From positions 248,001 through 312,000 of the forward strand of contig NZ_FXEG02000003.1 of assembly GCF_900176255.2 (NCBI RefSeq): DNA of 64,000 nt, given 5' to 3'. This DNA is from Mycobacterium ahvazicum. GTDB lineage: Bacteria > Actinomycetota > Actinomycetes > Mycobacteriales > Mycobacteriaceae. The notes under the pieces are model-generated. The model ran no database searches and had not been told where the DNA came from. It saw only the letters and a program-made list of their open reading frames with translations. Shown here piece by piece: positions 19,853-28,756 of the stretch (position 1 is its first letter; each line of letters begins with the position of its first letter). Both the position numbers and the translations under genes were made by a program.

Positions 19853-20251
19853 GTGAGCGATATCCCACCCGATCTGCACTACACCGCCGAACATGAGTGG
19901 GTTCGCCGGAGCGGTGACGACACCGTGCGGGTCGGGATCACCGACTTCGCGCAATCGGCACTGGGCGACGTTGTTTTCGTCCAGCTGCCCGACGTCGGCA
20001 CCGAAGTGACCGCGGGCGAATCCTTCGGCGAAGTGGAATCGACGAAATCCGTCTCAGACCTGTACGCGCCGGTGTCCGGCACGGTGAGCGCCGTCAACGG
20101 CGATCTGGAAGGCGACCCGCAGCTGGTCAACTCCGACCCGTACGGTGCCGGCTGGCTGCTGGATATTCAGGTCACCGACGGCTCGCAGTGGGAGTCCGCC
20201 GTTTCAACGCTGCTCGATGCCGAGGCCTACCGCGGCACATTGACGGAGTGA
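19853..20251 (+). CDS. gcvH: glycine cleavage system H protein
   Basis: 132 residues starting with GTG. The lipoyl domain contains the lipoylated lysine in [15 protein letters not shown] near residue 65. GcvH shuttles the aminomethyl intermediate between the P, T and L proteins of glycine cleavage. It is separated from gcvB (P protein) by garA, two MerR genes and the nuclease gene, and no riboswitch is seen in front of gcvH. The T protein is not in the window. Confidence 0.95.
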   Translation: MSDIPPDLHYTAEHEWVRRSGDDTVRVGITDFAQSALGDVVFVQLPDVGTEVTAGESFGEVESTKSVSDLYAPVSGTVSAVNGDLEGDPQLVNSDPYGAGWLLDIQVTDGSQWESAVSTLLDAEAYRGTLTE

Positions 20252-20453
20252 CGGTTGCTAGTGTCCCTGCCACGGGGGCTGGCCGGTTAGCGATCCTGCC
20301 GGTGGCTAGCGCATTCGGAACCACCGCGCGGTACGGTCAACACATCAGCGTTAGAAGGCAAGTAATCGGCAATACAGGGTTGCAGAAACCTAGTGGGAAG
20401 CCGGCCGAACGGCCCGGTCAGACGACGCCACAGCGGCCAGTGAGGAGCAGCGC
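20252..20453 (+). promoter_or_regulatory. gcvH-garA intergenic region
   Basis: 202 bp without a gene. It is likely to hold the garA promoter, because garA is expected to be transcribed from its own start, but I see no clear -10 and -35 pair. GAGGAGC at 20442-20448 is the ribosome site for the garA GTG. Confidence 0.3.
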
Positions 20454-20936
20454 GTGACGGATATGGACTCAGGAAGTTCACAAGACCAGACTTCGGACGA
20501 AGTCACTGTGGAGACGACTTCGGTCTTCCGCGCCGACTTCCTGAACGAACTGGACGCGCCCGCCCAGTCGGGCGCCGAGAGCACGGTCTCCGGGGTTGAA
20601 GGGCTGCCCGCGGGCTCGGCGTTGCTCGTCGTCAAACGGGGGCCCAACGCCGGATCGCGCTTCCTGCTCGACCAGGCCATCACCTCGGCCGGACGGCACC
20701 CCGACAGCGACATATTCCTCGACGACGTGACGGTGAGCCGCCGCCACGCCGAATTCAGGTTGGAAAACAACGAATTCCACGTGGTCGATGTGGGTAGCCT
20801 CAACGGCACATACGTCAATCGCGAGCCGGTGGACTCGGCGGTGCTGGCGAACGGCGACGAAGTACAGATCGGCAAGTTCCGCTTGGTGTTCCTGACGGGG
20901 CCCAAAGGGGACGACGACGGAGGATCCGGAGGCTAG
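20454..20936 (+). CDS. garA: GarA, FHA-domain regulator of 2-oxoglutarate metabolism
   Basis: 160 residues. The N-terminal phospho-accepting motif VETTSVF near residues 19-25 is the substrate of PknG and PknB in known GarA proteins. The FHA domain has the phosphopeptide-binding residues [15 protein letters not shown] and GSLNGTYVN. Unphosphorylated GarA inhibits 2-oxoglutarate dehydrogenase and glutamate dehydrogenase and activates glutamate synthase, setting glutamate levels. This is relevant here because the window also holds an ammonia-releasing pathway. It overlaps the next GTG by one base. Confidence 0.96.
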   Translation: MTDMDSGSSQDQTSDEVTVETTSVFRADFLNELDAPAQSGAESTVSGVEGLPAGSALLVVKRGPNAGSRFLLDQAITSAGRHPDSDIFLDDVTVSRRHAEFRLENNEFHVVDVGSLNGTYVNREPVDSAVLANGDEVQIGKFRLVFLTGPKGDDDGGSGG

Positions 20937-21682
20937 TGAGCGCACCCGATAGCTCGGCTCTTGCCGGGATGTCGATTGGGGCGGTCTTGGACCTGTTGAG
21001 GCCGGATTTCCCCGATGTCACGATTTCCAAGATTCGGTTCTTGGAAGCCGAAGGACTGGTGACGCCGCAACGCGCCGCGTCGGGATACCGCAGATTCACC
21101 GCTTACGACTGCGCGCGACTGCGCTTCATTCTCACCGCACAGCGCGACCACTACCTGCCGCTGAAGGTGATCCGGGCTCAGCTCGACGCCCAGCCCGACG
21201 GCGAGCTGCCGCCGTTCGGATCGCCTTATGGCGTACCGCGATTGGTTTCGGTGAGCGACGGCGACGCCGCCCCCGAAACGGGATCCGACGCGGCCGCGGT
21301 GGCACCCACTCGCGTCCGGTTGAGTCGAGAAGACCTCCTCGAACGCGCGGGCGTGGACGAAGACCTGCTCACCGCGCTGCTCAAAGCGGGCGTCGTCACC
21401 ACCGGTCCGGGCGGATTCTTCGACGAACACACCGTCGTGATCTTGCAGTGCGCCCGGGCGCTGTCCGACTACGGCGTCGAGCCGCGGCATTTGCGTGCGT
21501 TCCGCTCGGCGGCCGACCGGCAGTCCGATCTAATCGCCCAGATCGCGGGGCCGCTCATCAAAGCCGACAAGGCCGGCGCCCGTGATCGCGCCGACGATCT
21601 GGCGCGTGAGGTTGCCGCGCTCGCAATTACTTTGCACACGTCGCTGATCAAGTCCGCCGTTCGCGACGTTCTGCGACGCTGA
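20936..21682 (+). CDS. MerR family transcriptional regulator (Rv1828-like)
   Basis: 248 residues. Its winged helix-turn-helix begins [31 protein letters not shown], with the MerR wing in [12 protein letters not shown] second, less typical DNA-binding-like segment lies near residue 125 ([10 protein letters not shown]). In M. tuberculosis the gene clusters with garA and gcvH as here. No effector cysteines are seen, so it is not a metal or redox sensor of the classic type. The GTG overlaps the last base of the garA stop codon. Confidence 0.87.
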   Translation: MSAPDSSALAGMSIGAVLDLLRPDFPDVTISKIRFLEAEGLVTPQRAASGYRRFTAYDCARLRFILTAQRDHYLPLKVIRAQLDAQPDGELPPFGSPYGVPRLVSVSDGDAAPETGSDAAAVAPTRVRLSREDLLERAGVDEDLLTALLKAGVVTTGPGGFFDEHTVVILQCARALSDYGVEPRHLRAFRSAADRQSDLIAQIAGPLIKADKAGARDRADDLAREVAALAITLHTSLIKSAVRDVLRR

Positions 21683-21799
21683 GGACTAGACTTCCCTCAA
21701 CAGCTTGGCGTTCGACGACACGGAGAGGAATGGTGCCCCACCGGGTCGTCACGCCGGGCGAAAGTCGGACACGGCGGCATGTGCGGAGGGCAGACACAA

Positions 21800-22294
21800 A
21801 TGGGTGAAGTTCGTGTTGTCGGCATTCGCGTCGAGCAGCCGCAGAACCAGCCGGTGCTGTTGTTGCGCGAGGCCAACGGAGACCGCTACCTGCCGATTTG
21901 GATCGGCCAGTCCGAAGCGGCCGCCATTGCGCTCGAACAACAAGGCGTCGAGCCACCCCGCCCGCTCACGCATGACCTGATTCGCGATCTCATTGCAGCA
22001 CTTGGCCATTCACTCAAAGAGGTCCGGATCGTCGATCTGCAGGAAGGCACCTTCTACGCCGACCTCGTCTTCGACCGCAACATCACGGTGTCGGCGCGCC
22101 CGTCGGACTCGGTGGCAATAGCGCTTCGCGTCGGTGTCCCGATCTACGTGGAGGAGGCCGTTCTCGCCCAGGCTGGTCTGCTGATCCCGGACGAGAGCGA
22201 CGAGGAATCCAACACCGCCGTTCGCGAAGACGAGGTGGAGAAATTCAAGGAATTTCTGGACAGCGTGTCGCCCGACGATTTCAAGGCCACCTAG
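21800..22294 (+). CDS. bifunctional nuclease (BFN/DUF151) family protein
   Basis: 164 residues. The BFN domain is recognisable by VLLLREANGDRYLPIWIGQSEA near residue 20, RPLTHDLIRDLIAALG near residue 55 and ARPSDSVAIALRVGVPIYV near residue 102, followed by an acidic tail ending in a UvrC/UvrB-like EKFKEFLDSVSPDDF helix. Relatives cleave RNA and DNA in plants; the bacterial role is uncertain. The ATG at 21800 has GGAGGG at 21786. It lies between two MerR genes, an arrangement conserved in mycobacteria. Confidence 0.87.
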   Translation: MGEVRVVGIRVEQPQNQPVLLLREANGDRYLPIWIGQSEAAAIALEQQGVEPPRPLTHDLIRDLIAALGHSLKEVRIVDLQEGTFYADLVFDRNITVSARPSDSVAIALRVGVPIYVEEAVLAQAGLLIPDESDEESNTAVREDEVEKFKEFLDSVSPDDFKAT

Positions 22295-22542
22295 CCGGGA
22301 AATCCCGCGTTAAGGTGGGTACCGACATCACGGATCCGTCTCATCTGACACTGTGATGTCGACACGCCTGATGGATAGCACGCCCCTTGCCGTTACGGCC
22401 GCCATACTTTGAGGACAAGTTAAGGCACGGCAGCGATTGGACAGCGTAAGCTCTCTAACACTCGGGCCTTGGCCAACGCGGCTGTAAAGGCAGCCAGTGG
22501 ACGCAGCTAGTGACTAGAGCGCGATCGGCGAGAGGATTCACT
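22295..22542 (+). promoter_or_regulatory. leader region upstream of the second MerR gene
   Basis: 248 bp without a gene. No convincing promoter hexamers or riboswitch were found. GAGAGGA precedes the GTG at 22543. Confidence 0.3.
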
Positions 22543-23175
22543 GTGAGCGACCAGCCACGTCAAGAACAGCTGGACCTTGCTGACCAAACGGATGCCGCTG
22601 CCAATGGTGAACCGAGCGTCACCGTGGCCGCCGGCCCCGTGCAGCCCGGCCTGTTTCCTGACGATTCGGTGCCCGACGAGCTCGTCGGTTACCGCGGGCC
22701 GAGCGCCTGCCAGATCGCCGGAATCACCTACCGGCAGCTGGACTACTGGGCACGCACGTCGTTGGTGGTGCCGTCGATTCGCAGCGCGGCCGGTTCCGGC
22801 AGCCAGCGGCTGTACTCCTTCAAAGACATTCTGGTCCTCAAGATCGTCAAGCGGCTGCTGGACACCGGCATTTCGCTGCACAACATCCGCGTCGCCGTCG
22901 ACCATCTGCGTCAGCGCGGCGTCGAGGATCTGGCCAACATCACCCTGTTCTCCGACGGCACCACCGTTTACGAGTGCACCTCCGCCGAAGAGGTCGTCGA
23001 CCTGCTGCAAGGCGGCCAGGGCGTGTTCGGCATCGCCGTCTCGGGCGCCATGCGCGAGCTGACCGGCGTGATTGCCGACTTCCCGGGTGAGCGCGCCGAC
23101 GGCGGCGAGTCGATCGCCGCACCCGAAGACGAGCTGGCGTCGCGGCGCAAGCACCGCGACCGCAAAATCGGATAG
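22543..23175 (+). CDS. MerR family transcriptional regulator (Rv1830-like)
   Basis: 210 residues. The helix-turn-helix is GPSACQIAGITYRQLDYWARTSLVVPSI near residue 55, followed by the wing GSGSQRLYSF and a helical dimerisation segment KDILVLKIVKRLLDTGISLHNIRVAVDHLRQRG. GTG at 22543 is chosen because GAGAGGA lies 6 bases upstream; a GTG at 22510 has no such site. The M. tuberculosis homologue is annotated longer (225). It precedes the glycine riboswitch and gcvB. Target genes are not known. Confidence 0.87.
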   Translation: MSDQPRQEQLDLADQTDAAANGEPSVTVAAGPVQPGLFPDDSVPDELVGYRGPSACQIAGITYRQLDYWARTSLVVPSIRSAAGSGSQRLYSFKDILVLKIVKRLLDTGISLHNIRVAVDHLRQRGVEDLANITLFSDGTTVYECTSAEEVVDLLQGGQGVFGIAVSGAMRELTGVIADFPGERADGGESIAAPEDELASRRKHRDRKIG

Positions 23176-23265
23176 CAACTCACTGTTCGTTATCCCGACA
23201 CGCATTGTTGGGGTATTTCATGTACCGGGCGTCACTCACGGGTAAACTGGGCGTTGCATCACGCC

Positions 23266-23461
23266 CGCGCGGGAGAGTTCTGTGGCAGCCAGCCATGGAC
23301 GCCGAAGGAGCAACACCTCTCCGTCAACCTCTCAGGCACCCGGACCGCGTCAAGGTGACGATGCCTCTGGAAAGCGGTGCCGCCTCGAGCGGCACCCGCC
23401 GATGGGGAAAGGCGCTTGGGGGGACTACGCGCCGAATCTCTCAGGCGCCCATGACTGGGTA
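23266..23461 (+). ncRNA. tandem glycine riboswitch upstream of gcvB
   Basis: Two glycine aptamers in series are recognisable. Aptamer 1 starts at GCGGGAGAG (23269) and has the core GCCGAAGGAGCAA and CTCTCAGGCACCCGGACCG. Aptamer 2 has CTCTGGAAAG, then GCCGATGGGGAAAGGCG and GCCGAATCTCTCAGGCGCC, with GACTGG after it. These match the glycine riboswitch consensus, where glycine turns on glycine-cleavage genes. The element is 50 bp upstream of the gcvB start, with a hairpin in between. Confidence 0.93.
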
Positions 23462-23465
23462 AGGA

Positions 23466-23493
23466 CAGAGGGAGAGGGCCGATAGTCCCTCTG
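23466..23493 (+). promoter_or_regulatory. hairpin in the glycine riboswitch expression platform
   Basis: CAGAGGGA (23466-23473) pairs perfectly with TCCCTCTG (23486-23493), with a 12-base loop. It lies between the second aptamer and CAGGAG (23501-23506), the ribosome site of gcvB. There is no T-run after it, so translational or Rho-linked control is more likely than intrinsic termination. Confidence 0.55.
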
Positions 23494-23511
23494 CCGACGT
23501 CAGGAGTACCC

Positions 23512-26337
23512 GTGCTCGACCAATCCAGTTTCGCCGACCGTCATATCGGACCGGATAGCCAGGCCATCGAGGCCATGCTCGACGTGATCGGGGTCGGCTC
23601 GCTCGACGAGCTGGCGGCCAAGGCCGTACCGGCCGGCATCCTCGACAAACTCTCCGACAGCGGCCTCGCACCGGGTCTGAGCGCACTGCCGCCTGCCGCC
23701 GGCGAGGCCGAGGCGCTGGCCGAATTACGGGCGCTGGCCGACACCAATACGGTCGCGGTGTCGATGATCGGGCAGGGCTATTACGACACGCTCACCCCGC
23801 CGGTGTTGCTGCGCAACATCATGGAGAATCCCGCCTGGTACACGGCCTACACGCCGTACCAGCCCGAGATCAGCCAGGGCCGGCTGGAAGCGCTGCTGAA
23901 CTTCCAGACCATGGTCGCCGATCTGACCGGGCTCGAGATCGCCAACGCCTCGATGCTCGACGAAGGGACCGCGGCCGCCGAGGCCATGACCCTGATGCAC
24001 CGGGCATCGCGTGCCAAGACCAGCCGGCTGGCCGTCGACGCCGACGTCTTCGCGCAGACCGCGGCCGTGCTGACCACTCGCGCTGAACCGTTGGGGATCG
24101 AGATCGTCCCCGCTGACCTGCGTGACGGCCTGCCAGCCGGTGACTTCTTCGGTGTCATCACCCAACTGCCCGGCGCCAGCGGCCGGATCACTGATTGGTC
24201 CGCGCTGGTCGCCGACGCGCACGAGCGGGGCGCGCTGGTCGCGATCGGCGCCGACCTGCTGGCGTGTACATTGATTACCCCGCCGGGCGAGATCGGTGCG
24301 GATGTCGCGTTCGGTAGCACCCAAAGATTCGGTGTGCCAATGGGATTCGGCGGCCCGCACGCCGGGTATCTGGCGGTGCACACCGCACACGCGCGTCAGC
24401 TGCCGGGCCGACTGGTCGGCGTCTCGGTCGACAGCGACGGTTCACCGGCCTACCGCCTGGCGTTGCAGACCCGCGAACAACACATCCGCCGCGATAAGGC
24501 GACCAGCAACATCTGTACCGCGCAGGTGCTGCTGGCCGTGATGGCCGCGATGTACGCCAGCTACCACGGCGCCGACGGCCTGACCGCCATTGCCCGCCGA
24601 GTCCACGGCCGCGCCCAATCCGTCGCTGCCGCGCTCGGTGAGGCGCTGGTGCACGAGAGGTACTTCGACACGGTGCTGGCCCGCGTGCCGGGACGCGCGG
24701 ACGAAGTGCTGGCCAAGGCCAAGGCCAGGGGCGTCAATCTCTGGCGCGTCGACGCCGACCATGTGTCGGTGTCCTGCGACGAGGCCACCACCGACGCCCA
24801 CGTGGCGACGGTCCTGGACGCGTTCGGGGTGGCACCCGCCGAACCATCCGGGGCCGACATCGCCACCCGCACATCGGAATTCCTCACCCATCCCGCTTTC
24901 ACGCAGTACCACACCGAGACGGCGATGATGCGCTACCTGCGCAGCCTGGCGGACAAGGACATCGCCTTGGACCGCAGCATGATTCCGCTCGGCTCGTGCA
25001 CGATGAAGCTCAATGCCGCCGCCGAGATGGAGTCGATCACCTGGCCGGAATTTTCCCGGCTACACCCGTTCGCTCCGGCGGCCGACACCCCGGGCATCCG
25101 CCGGCTGATCAGCGACCTGGAGACCTGGCTGGTGCACATCACCGGCTACGACGCGGTCTCGCTGCAGCCGAACGCTGGGTCGCAGGGCGAGTACGCCGGC
25201 CTGTTGGCGATCCACGACTATCACGCCAGCCGCGGCGAACCGCACCGCGACGTATGCCTGATTCCGTCCAGCGCGCACGGCACCAACGCGGCGTCGGCCG
25301 CCCTGGCCGGCATGCGGGTGGTCGTGGTGGGTTGCCACGACAACGGTGACGTGAACCTCGACGATCTGCGCGCCAAGGTCGGCGAACATGCCGACCGGCT
25401 CGCAGCGCTGATGATCACCTACCCGTCCACGCACGGGGTGTACGAGCATGACATCGCCGAGATCTGCGCGGCGGTGCACGACGCCGGCGGCCAGGTGTAC
25501 GTCGACGGGGCCAACCTCAACGCGCTGGTCGGCCTGGCCCGGCCGGGCAAGTTCGGCGGCGACGTGAGCCACCTGAACCTGCACAAGACGTTCTGCATCC
25601 CGCACGGTGGCGGTGGCCCCGGTGTGGGTCCGGTCGCCGCGCGTGCGCATCTGGCCCCGTTCCTGCCGGGCCATCCGCACGCACCCGAACTGCCCGCGGG
25701 GCACTCAGTGTCGTCAGCGCCGTACGGATCGGCCTCGATCCTGCCGATCAGCTGGGCCTACATCCGGATGATGGGCGCCGACGGACTGCGGGCGGCATCG
25801 CTGACCGCGATTGCCTCGGCCAACTACATCGCCCGCCGGCTCGACGAGTACTTCCCGGTGCTCTACACCGGCGAGAACGGCATGGTCGCCCACGAATGCA
25901 TCCTGGATCTGCGCGGCATCACCAAGGCCACCGGCGTGACCGTCGACGACGTGGCAAAGCGGTTGGCGGACTATGGTTTTCACGCGCCGACCATGAGCTT
26001 CCCGGTCTCCGGCACGCTGATGGTGGAACCCACCGAGAGCGAGGACCTCAACGAGATCGACGCATTCTGCGACGCCATGATCGCCATCCGCGGTGAGATC
26101 GATCGCGTCGGCTCGGGGGAGTGGTCCGCCGACGACAATCCGCTGCGGGGCGCGCCGCACACCGCCGAGTGCCTGCTGGTCTCCGACTGGGATCACCCGT
26201 ACACGCGCGAGGAGGCCGCCTACCCGCTGGGCAAGGGCTTCCGGCCGAAGGTCTGGCCGCCGGTGCGCCGCATCGACGGCGCCTACGGGGACCGCAACCT
26301 CATGTGCTCCTGCCCACCGATCGAGACGTACGAGTAA
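23512..26337 (+). CDS. gcvB: glycine dehydrogenase (decarboxylating), glycine cleavage P protein
   Basis: 941 residues, the same as M. tuberculosis GcvB. It is the fused alpha2-type P protein: both halves of the PLP-dependent fold are present, with the PLP lysine in [17 protein letters not shown] near residue 692 and the glycine-rich loop [16 protein letters not shown] after it. It decarboxylates glycine and passes the aminomethyl group to GcvH. The GTG follows GTCAGGAGTACCC. Its expression is controlled by the tandem glycine riboswitch immediately upstream. Confidence 0.96.
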   Translation: MLDQSSFADRHIGPDSQAIEAMLDVIGVGSLDELAAKAVPAGILDKLSDSGLAPGLSALPPAAGEAEALAELRALADTNTVAVSMIGQGYYDTLTPPVLLRNIMENPAWYTAYTPYQPEISQGRLEALLNFQTMVADLTGLEIANASMLDEGTAAAEAMTLMHRASRAKTSRLAVDADVFAQTAAVLTTRAEPLGIEIVPADLRDGLPAGDFFGVITQLPGASGRITDWSALVADAHERGALVAIGADLLACTLITPPGEIGADVAFGSTQRFGVPMGFGGPHAGYLAVHTAHARQLPGRLVGVSVDSDGSPAYRLALQTREQHIRRDKATSNICTAQVLLAVMAAMYASYHGADGLTAIARRVHGRAQSVAAALGEALVHERYFDTVLARVPGRADEVLAKAKARGVNLWRVDADHVSVSCDEATTDAHVATVLDAFGVAPAEPSGADIATRTSEFLTHPAFTQYHTETAMMRYLRSLADKDIALDRSMIPLGSCTMKLNAAAEMESITWPEFSRLHPFAPAADTPGIRRLISDLETWLVHITGYDAVSLQPNAGSQGEYAGLLAIHDYHASRGEPHRDVCLIPSSAHGTNAASAALAGMRVVVVGCHDNGDVNLDDLRAKVGEHADRLAALMITYPSTHGVYEHDIAEICAAVHDAGGQVYVDGANLNALVGLARPGKFGGDVSHLNLHKTFCIPHGGGGPGVGPVAARAHLAPFLPGHPHAPELPAGHSVSSAPYGSASILPISWAYIRMMGADGLRAASLTAIASANYIARRLDEYFPVLYTGENGMVAHECILDLRGITKATGVTVDDVAKRLADYGFHAPTMSFPVSGTLMVEPTESEDLNEIDAFCDAMIAIRGEIDRVGSGEWSADDNPLRGAPHTAECLLVSDWDHPYTREEAAYPLGKGFRPKVWPPVRRIDGAYGDRNLMCSCPPIETYE

Positions 26338-26549
26338 AGCACCCTACCTGCAAGCGGGCCTGAGCCGCGGCGCGACGTTTCCGGAGCTGATGGAGCTCGT
26401 GGACGGTTGCGTGCGCTTGTCGCGCGAACGGGCAGCGCTCAAGTACGAGTTGTCCAGCCCGTTCGGCCGGCCTCGGCAGCAACGCGGCGCCTAGTTGTGA
26501 TGTCACCTAGTCCGCGGCTGTGTCGGTGGGTCGTCCTATACTCGAACGC
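26338..26549 (+). promoter_or_regulatory. gcvB-DUF222 intergenic region with a possible gene remnant
   Basis: 212 bp. One reading frame, open from 26339 to 26494, reads ATFPELMELVDGCVRLSRE and onward to a TAG, with a coding-like composition and no start codon of its own outside gcvB. It may be the end of a lost gene. The promoter and SOS box of the next gene occupy 26537-26557. Confidence 0.3.
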
Positions 26550-26557
26550 ATGTTCGA
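26537..26557 (+). promoter_or_regulatory. LexA (SOS) box overlapping a -10 hexamer and the start codon of the DUF222 gene
   Basis: TATACT at 26537-26542 is a perfect mycobacterial -10 hexamer. TCGAAC-GCAT-GTTCGA at 26542-26557 is the full LexA-box consensus of mycobacteria and contains the ATG at 26550 in its centre. With a start point 7 bases after the -10, transcription begins at or next to the A of the ATG, so the mRNA would be leaderless and LexA would cover the start site. Confidence 0.85.
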
Positions 26558-27821
26558 TAGACTTGCCATCGATCCGTTGGCCGACCAATCGGCGCTGATC
26601 GAGCGCATCGCGGAGCTGGAAAGAATTAAATCCGCCGCCGCGGCGGCCCAGGCCCGGGCTGCGGCCGCCCTCGACGCGGCGCGCCGGGCAACCGAAGCGG
26701 CCCTCGGAATGCCCGCGGCGCAGCGTGGGCGCGGGGTGGCCAGCGAGATCGCACTCGCGCGACGGGACTCGCCGGCCCGGGGCAGCCGACATCTTGGCCT
26801 CGCCAAAGCCCTCGTGCACGAGATGCCTCATACTCTCGCGGCGCTCGAAGGCGGCGCGCTCTCGGAGTGGCGGGCCACCCTGATCGTGCGCGAGAGCGCG
26901 TGCCTGGACGTCGAAGACCGTCGCACCCTGGATGCCGAACTGTGCGCGGACGTGGCCGGCCTGGACGGAATGGGCGATGCGCGAGTGGCCGCCGCCGCCA
27001 AGGCGATCGCCTATCGACTGGACCCCCACGCCGTGGTCGAACGAGCCGCCAGGGCCGAGAACGAACGCACCGTCACCATCCGGCCGGCCCCCGACACGAT
27101 GACCTATCTGACCGCGTTATTGCCGGTGGCCCAAGGGGTTTCGGTGTATGCGGCGCTGCGCCGCGAAGCTGACATGCGCGTGGACGGACGCTCGCGGGGA
27201 CAAGTGATGGCCGACACCCTCGTCGGACGGGTCACCGGGCGTGACGCGGCGGTTCCGATGCCGATAGCGGTCAACCTCGTCCTCTCGGACGAAACGCTGC
27301 TCGGCGATGGCACCACACCGGCCGACGTCGGCGGCTACGGCCCCATTCCGGCCGCGGTCGCCCGCGCACTGGTCTCTGACGCCGTCGCCGACGGGCGGTC
27401 CCGGGCGACGCTGCGGAGGCTCTACGCTCATCCTCGCTCCGGCGCGCTGGTCGCGATGGAGTCGCGGGCGCGGCTCTTCCCGCGCGGTCTGGCCAGCTTC
27501 ATCGAGTTGCGCGATCAACGTTGTCGCACGCCCTATTGCGATGCGCCGATCCGGCATCGCGACCATGCGCAACCATGGGCCGCGAGCGGAGCGACCACCG
27601 CGGCCAACGGTCTCGGCTCGTGCGAACGGTGCAACTACGCCAAGGAAGCCGGCGGCTGGCGGGTCACCACCGGTATCGACGAGACCCACACCCACACGGC
27701 CGAATTCACCACACCAACGGGACAGACCTACCGGTCAGCGGCCCCACCGCGGGCACCCACGATCACCCTCAGCGCCATCGAAGTGCGCGTCGGTATCGCA
27801 CTGGCTAGGCATGCCGCCTAG
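26550..27821 (+). CDS. DUF222 / 13E12 repeat family protein with HNH endonuclease domain
   Basis: 423 residues. Helical DUF222 region at about residues 10-330 (with ERIAELERIKSAAAAAQARAA, a coiled-coil-like segment) and a C-terminal HNH nuclease-like motif: RDQRCRTPYCDAPIRHRDHAQPW...CERCNYAKE. The 13E12 family is a repeat family of mycobacterial genomes; several members are induced by DNA damage. The start at 26550 lies in the LexA box, and a leaderless transcript is predicted. The longer frame from 26520 would begin before the predicted transcription start. Confidence 0.87.
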   Translation: MFDRLAIDPLADQSALIERIAELERIKSAAAAAQARAAAALDAARRATEAALGMPAAQRGRGVASEIALARRDSPARGSRHLGLAKALVHEMPHTLAALEGGALSEWRATLIVRESACLDVEDRRTLDAELCADVAGLDGMGDARVAAAAKAIAYRLDPHAVVERAARAENERTVTIRPAPDTMTYLTALLPVAQGVSVYAALRREADMRVDGRSRGQVMADTLVGRVTGRDAAVPMPIAVNLVLSDETLLGDGTTPADVGGYGPIPAAVARALVSDAVADGRSRATLRRLYAHPRSGALVAMESRARLFPRGLASFIELRDQRCRTPYCDAPIRHRDHAQPWAASGATTAANGLGSCERCNYAKEAGGWRVTTGIDETHTHTAEFTTPTGQTYRSAAPPRAPTITLSAIEVRVGIALARHAA

Positions 27822-27833
27822 GTTCAACACAGT

Positions 27834-28706
27834 TCAGCCGAAGCATTTGATGATTGCCGAGGCGATCTCGTCGGGCGCATCCTCCTGGATGAAGTGCTTG
27901 GCTGTGGGCAGCTCCACCAGCATGTGATCGGGGAACGTCGCCCGCATCCTCGGAATGGTCGGACCAGGCCGGAACGCGAAGTCTTTCATGCCCCACAGCA
28001 GCAGGGTCGGCTTGGCGCCGAGCTTGGCCGGGACCTCGCGGCTCAACCGTTCCAGCAGCGGGTGGGCGGCCAACAATTCTTTGGGCATCTCGGCCACCCC
28101 CAAGCGTGCGGCCGGGCTGGGCTGCACGCCGCGGTAGTGGTCCATCACCGCGGTTGCGGGCCGTTGCGCCGTGCCCGCGGGGATCAACCGCTCGACGAAG
28201 AAGTTGCGCTGCAGGATCGCTTTTTGCAGTGGGGGGCTGGACATCACACGCGAGAAGATCTTGGTCGTCAGCACGTCGACCGGCCAGAACCAGGTGTTGC
28301 CCAGCACGACACCGCGCACCCGCTCGGCGCGCTGGACCGCGACCGCCATGCTGATCGGTCCGCCCCAGTCCTGACCCATCGTCAGATAGCCGTCCAGTCC
28401 CAGATGGTCCACGAACTCGCCGATCACCTGGGCATGCTGATCGACCTTATACCCGAATCCGGCCGGGCGATCCGACAGCCCGAACCCCAGATAGTCCGGT
28501 GCGATGCAACGGAATTGGCCACGAAGAGCCGTGATGATGTCACGGTAAAGGAAACTCCACGTCGGGTTACCGTGACACAGCAGCAGCGGCGGGCCGGTTC
28601 CTTCGTCGACGTAGTGAATGCGGCCCCGCGAGCTGTCGAACCAGCGCGACTCGAAAGGATACAGCCGTGGATCCGGGGTGAAATCCGGTTTGAACTCCTG
28701 CTCCAT
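27834..28706 (-). CDS. alpha/beta hydrolase, haloalkane dehalogenase homologue (DmbC-like, Rv1833c)
   Basis: 290 residues. The alpha/beta-hydrolase core is clear: oxyanion region CHGNPTWSFLYRDII near residue 43, nucleophile elbow GQDWGGPIS with the aspartate used by haloalkane dehalogenases, and a catalytic histidine in TAKHFIQEDAPDEIA near the C-terminus. It would hydrolyse a carbon-halogen bond in the cytoplasm; DmbC-type enzymes have poorly known natural substrates. GGGAGGGTC precedes the ATG at 28706. It is convergent with the DUF222 gene. Confidence 0.87.
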   Translation of the reverse strand: MEQEFKPDFTPDPRLYPFESRWFDSSRGRIHYVDEGTGPPLLLCHGNPTWSFLYRDIITALRGQFRCIAPDYLGFGLSDRPAGFGYKVDQHAQVIGEFVDHLGLDGYLTMGQDWGGPISMAVAVQRAERVRGVVLGNTWFWPVDVLTTKIFSRVMSSPPLQKAILQRNFFVERLIPAGTAQRPATAVMDHYRGVQPSPAARLGVAEMPKELLAAHPLLERLSREVPAKLGAKPTLLLWGMKDFAFRPGPTIPRMRATFPDHMLVELPTAKHFIQEDAPDEIASAIIKCFG

Positions 28707-28756
28707 GACCCTCCCTGCTCCATCGATGTTCACGATGGTAGGCCCGCGATAGGGCG

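Noticed and set aside
23205..23462. Open frame of 85 codons between the second MerR gene and gcvB (Rv1831-type)
   Set aside because: It coincides with the tandem glycine riboswitch, whose aptamer cores are clear; the peptide has no family resemblance and is likely an annotation artefact.
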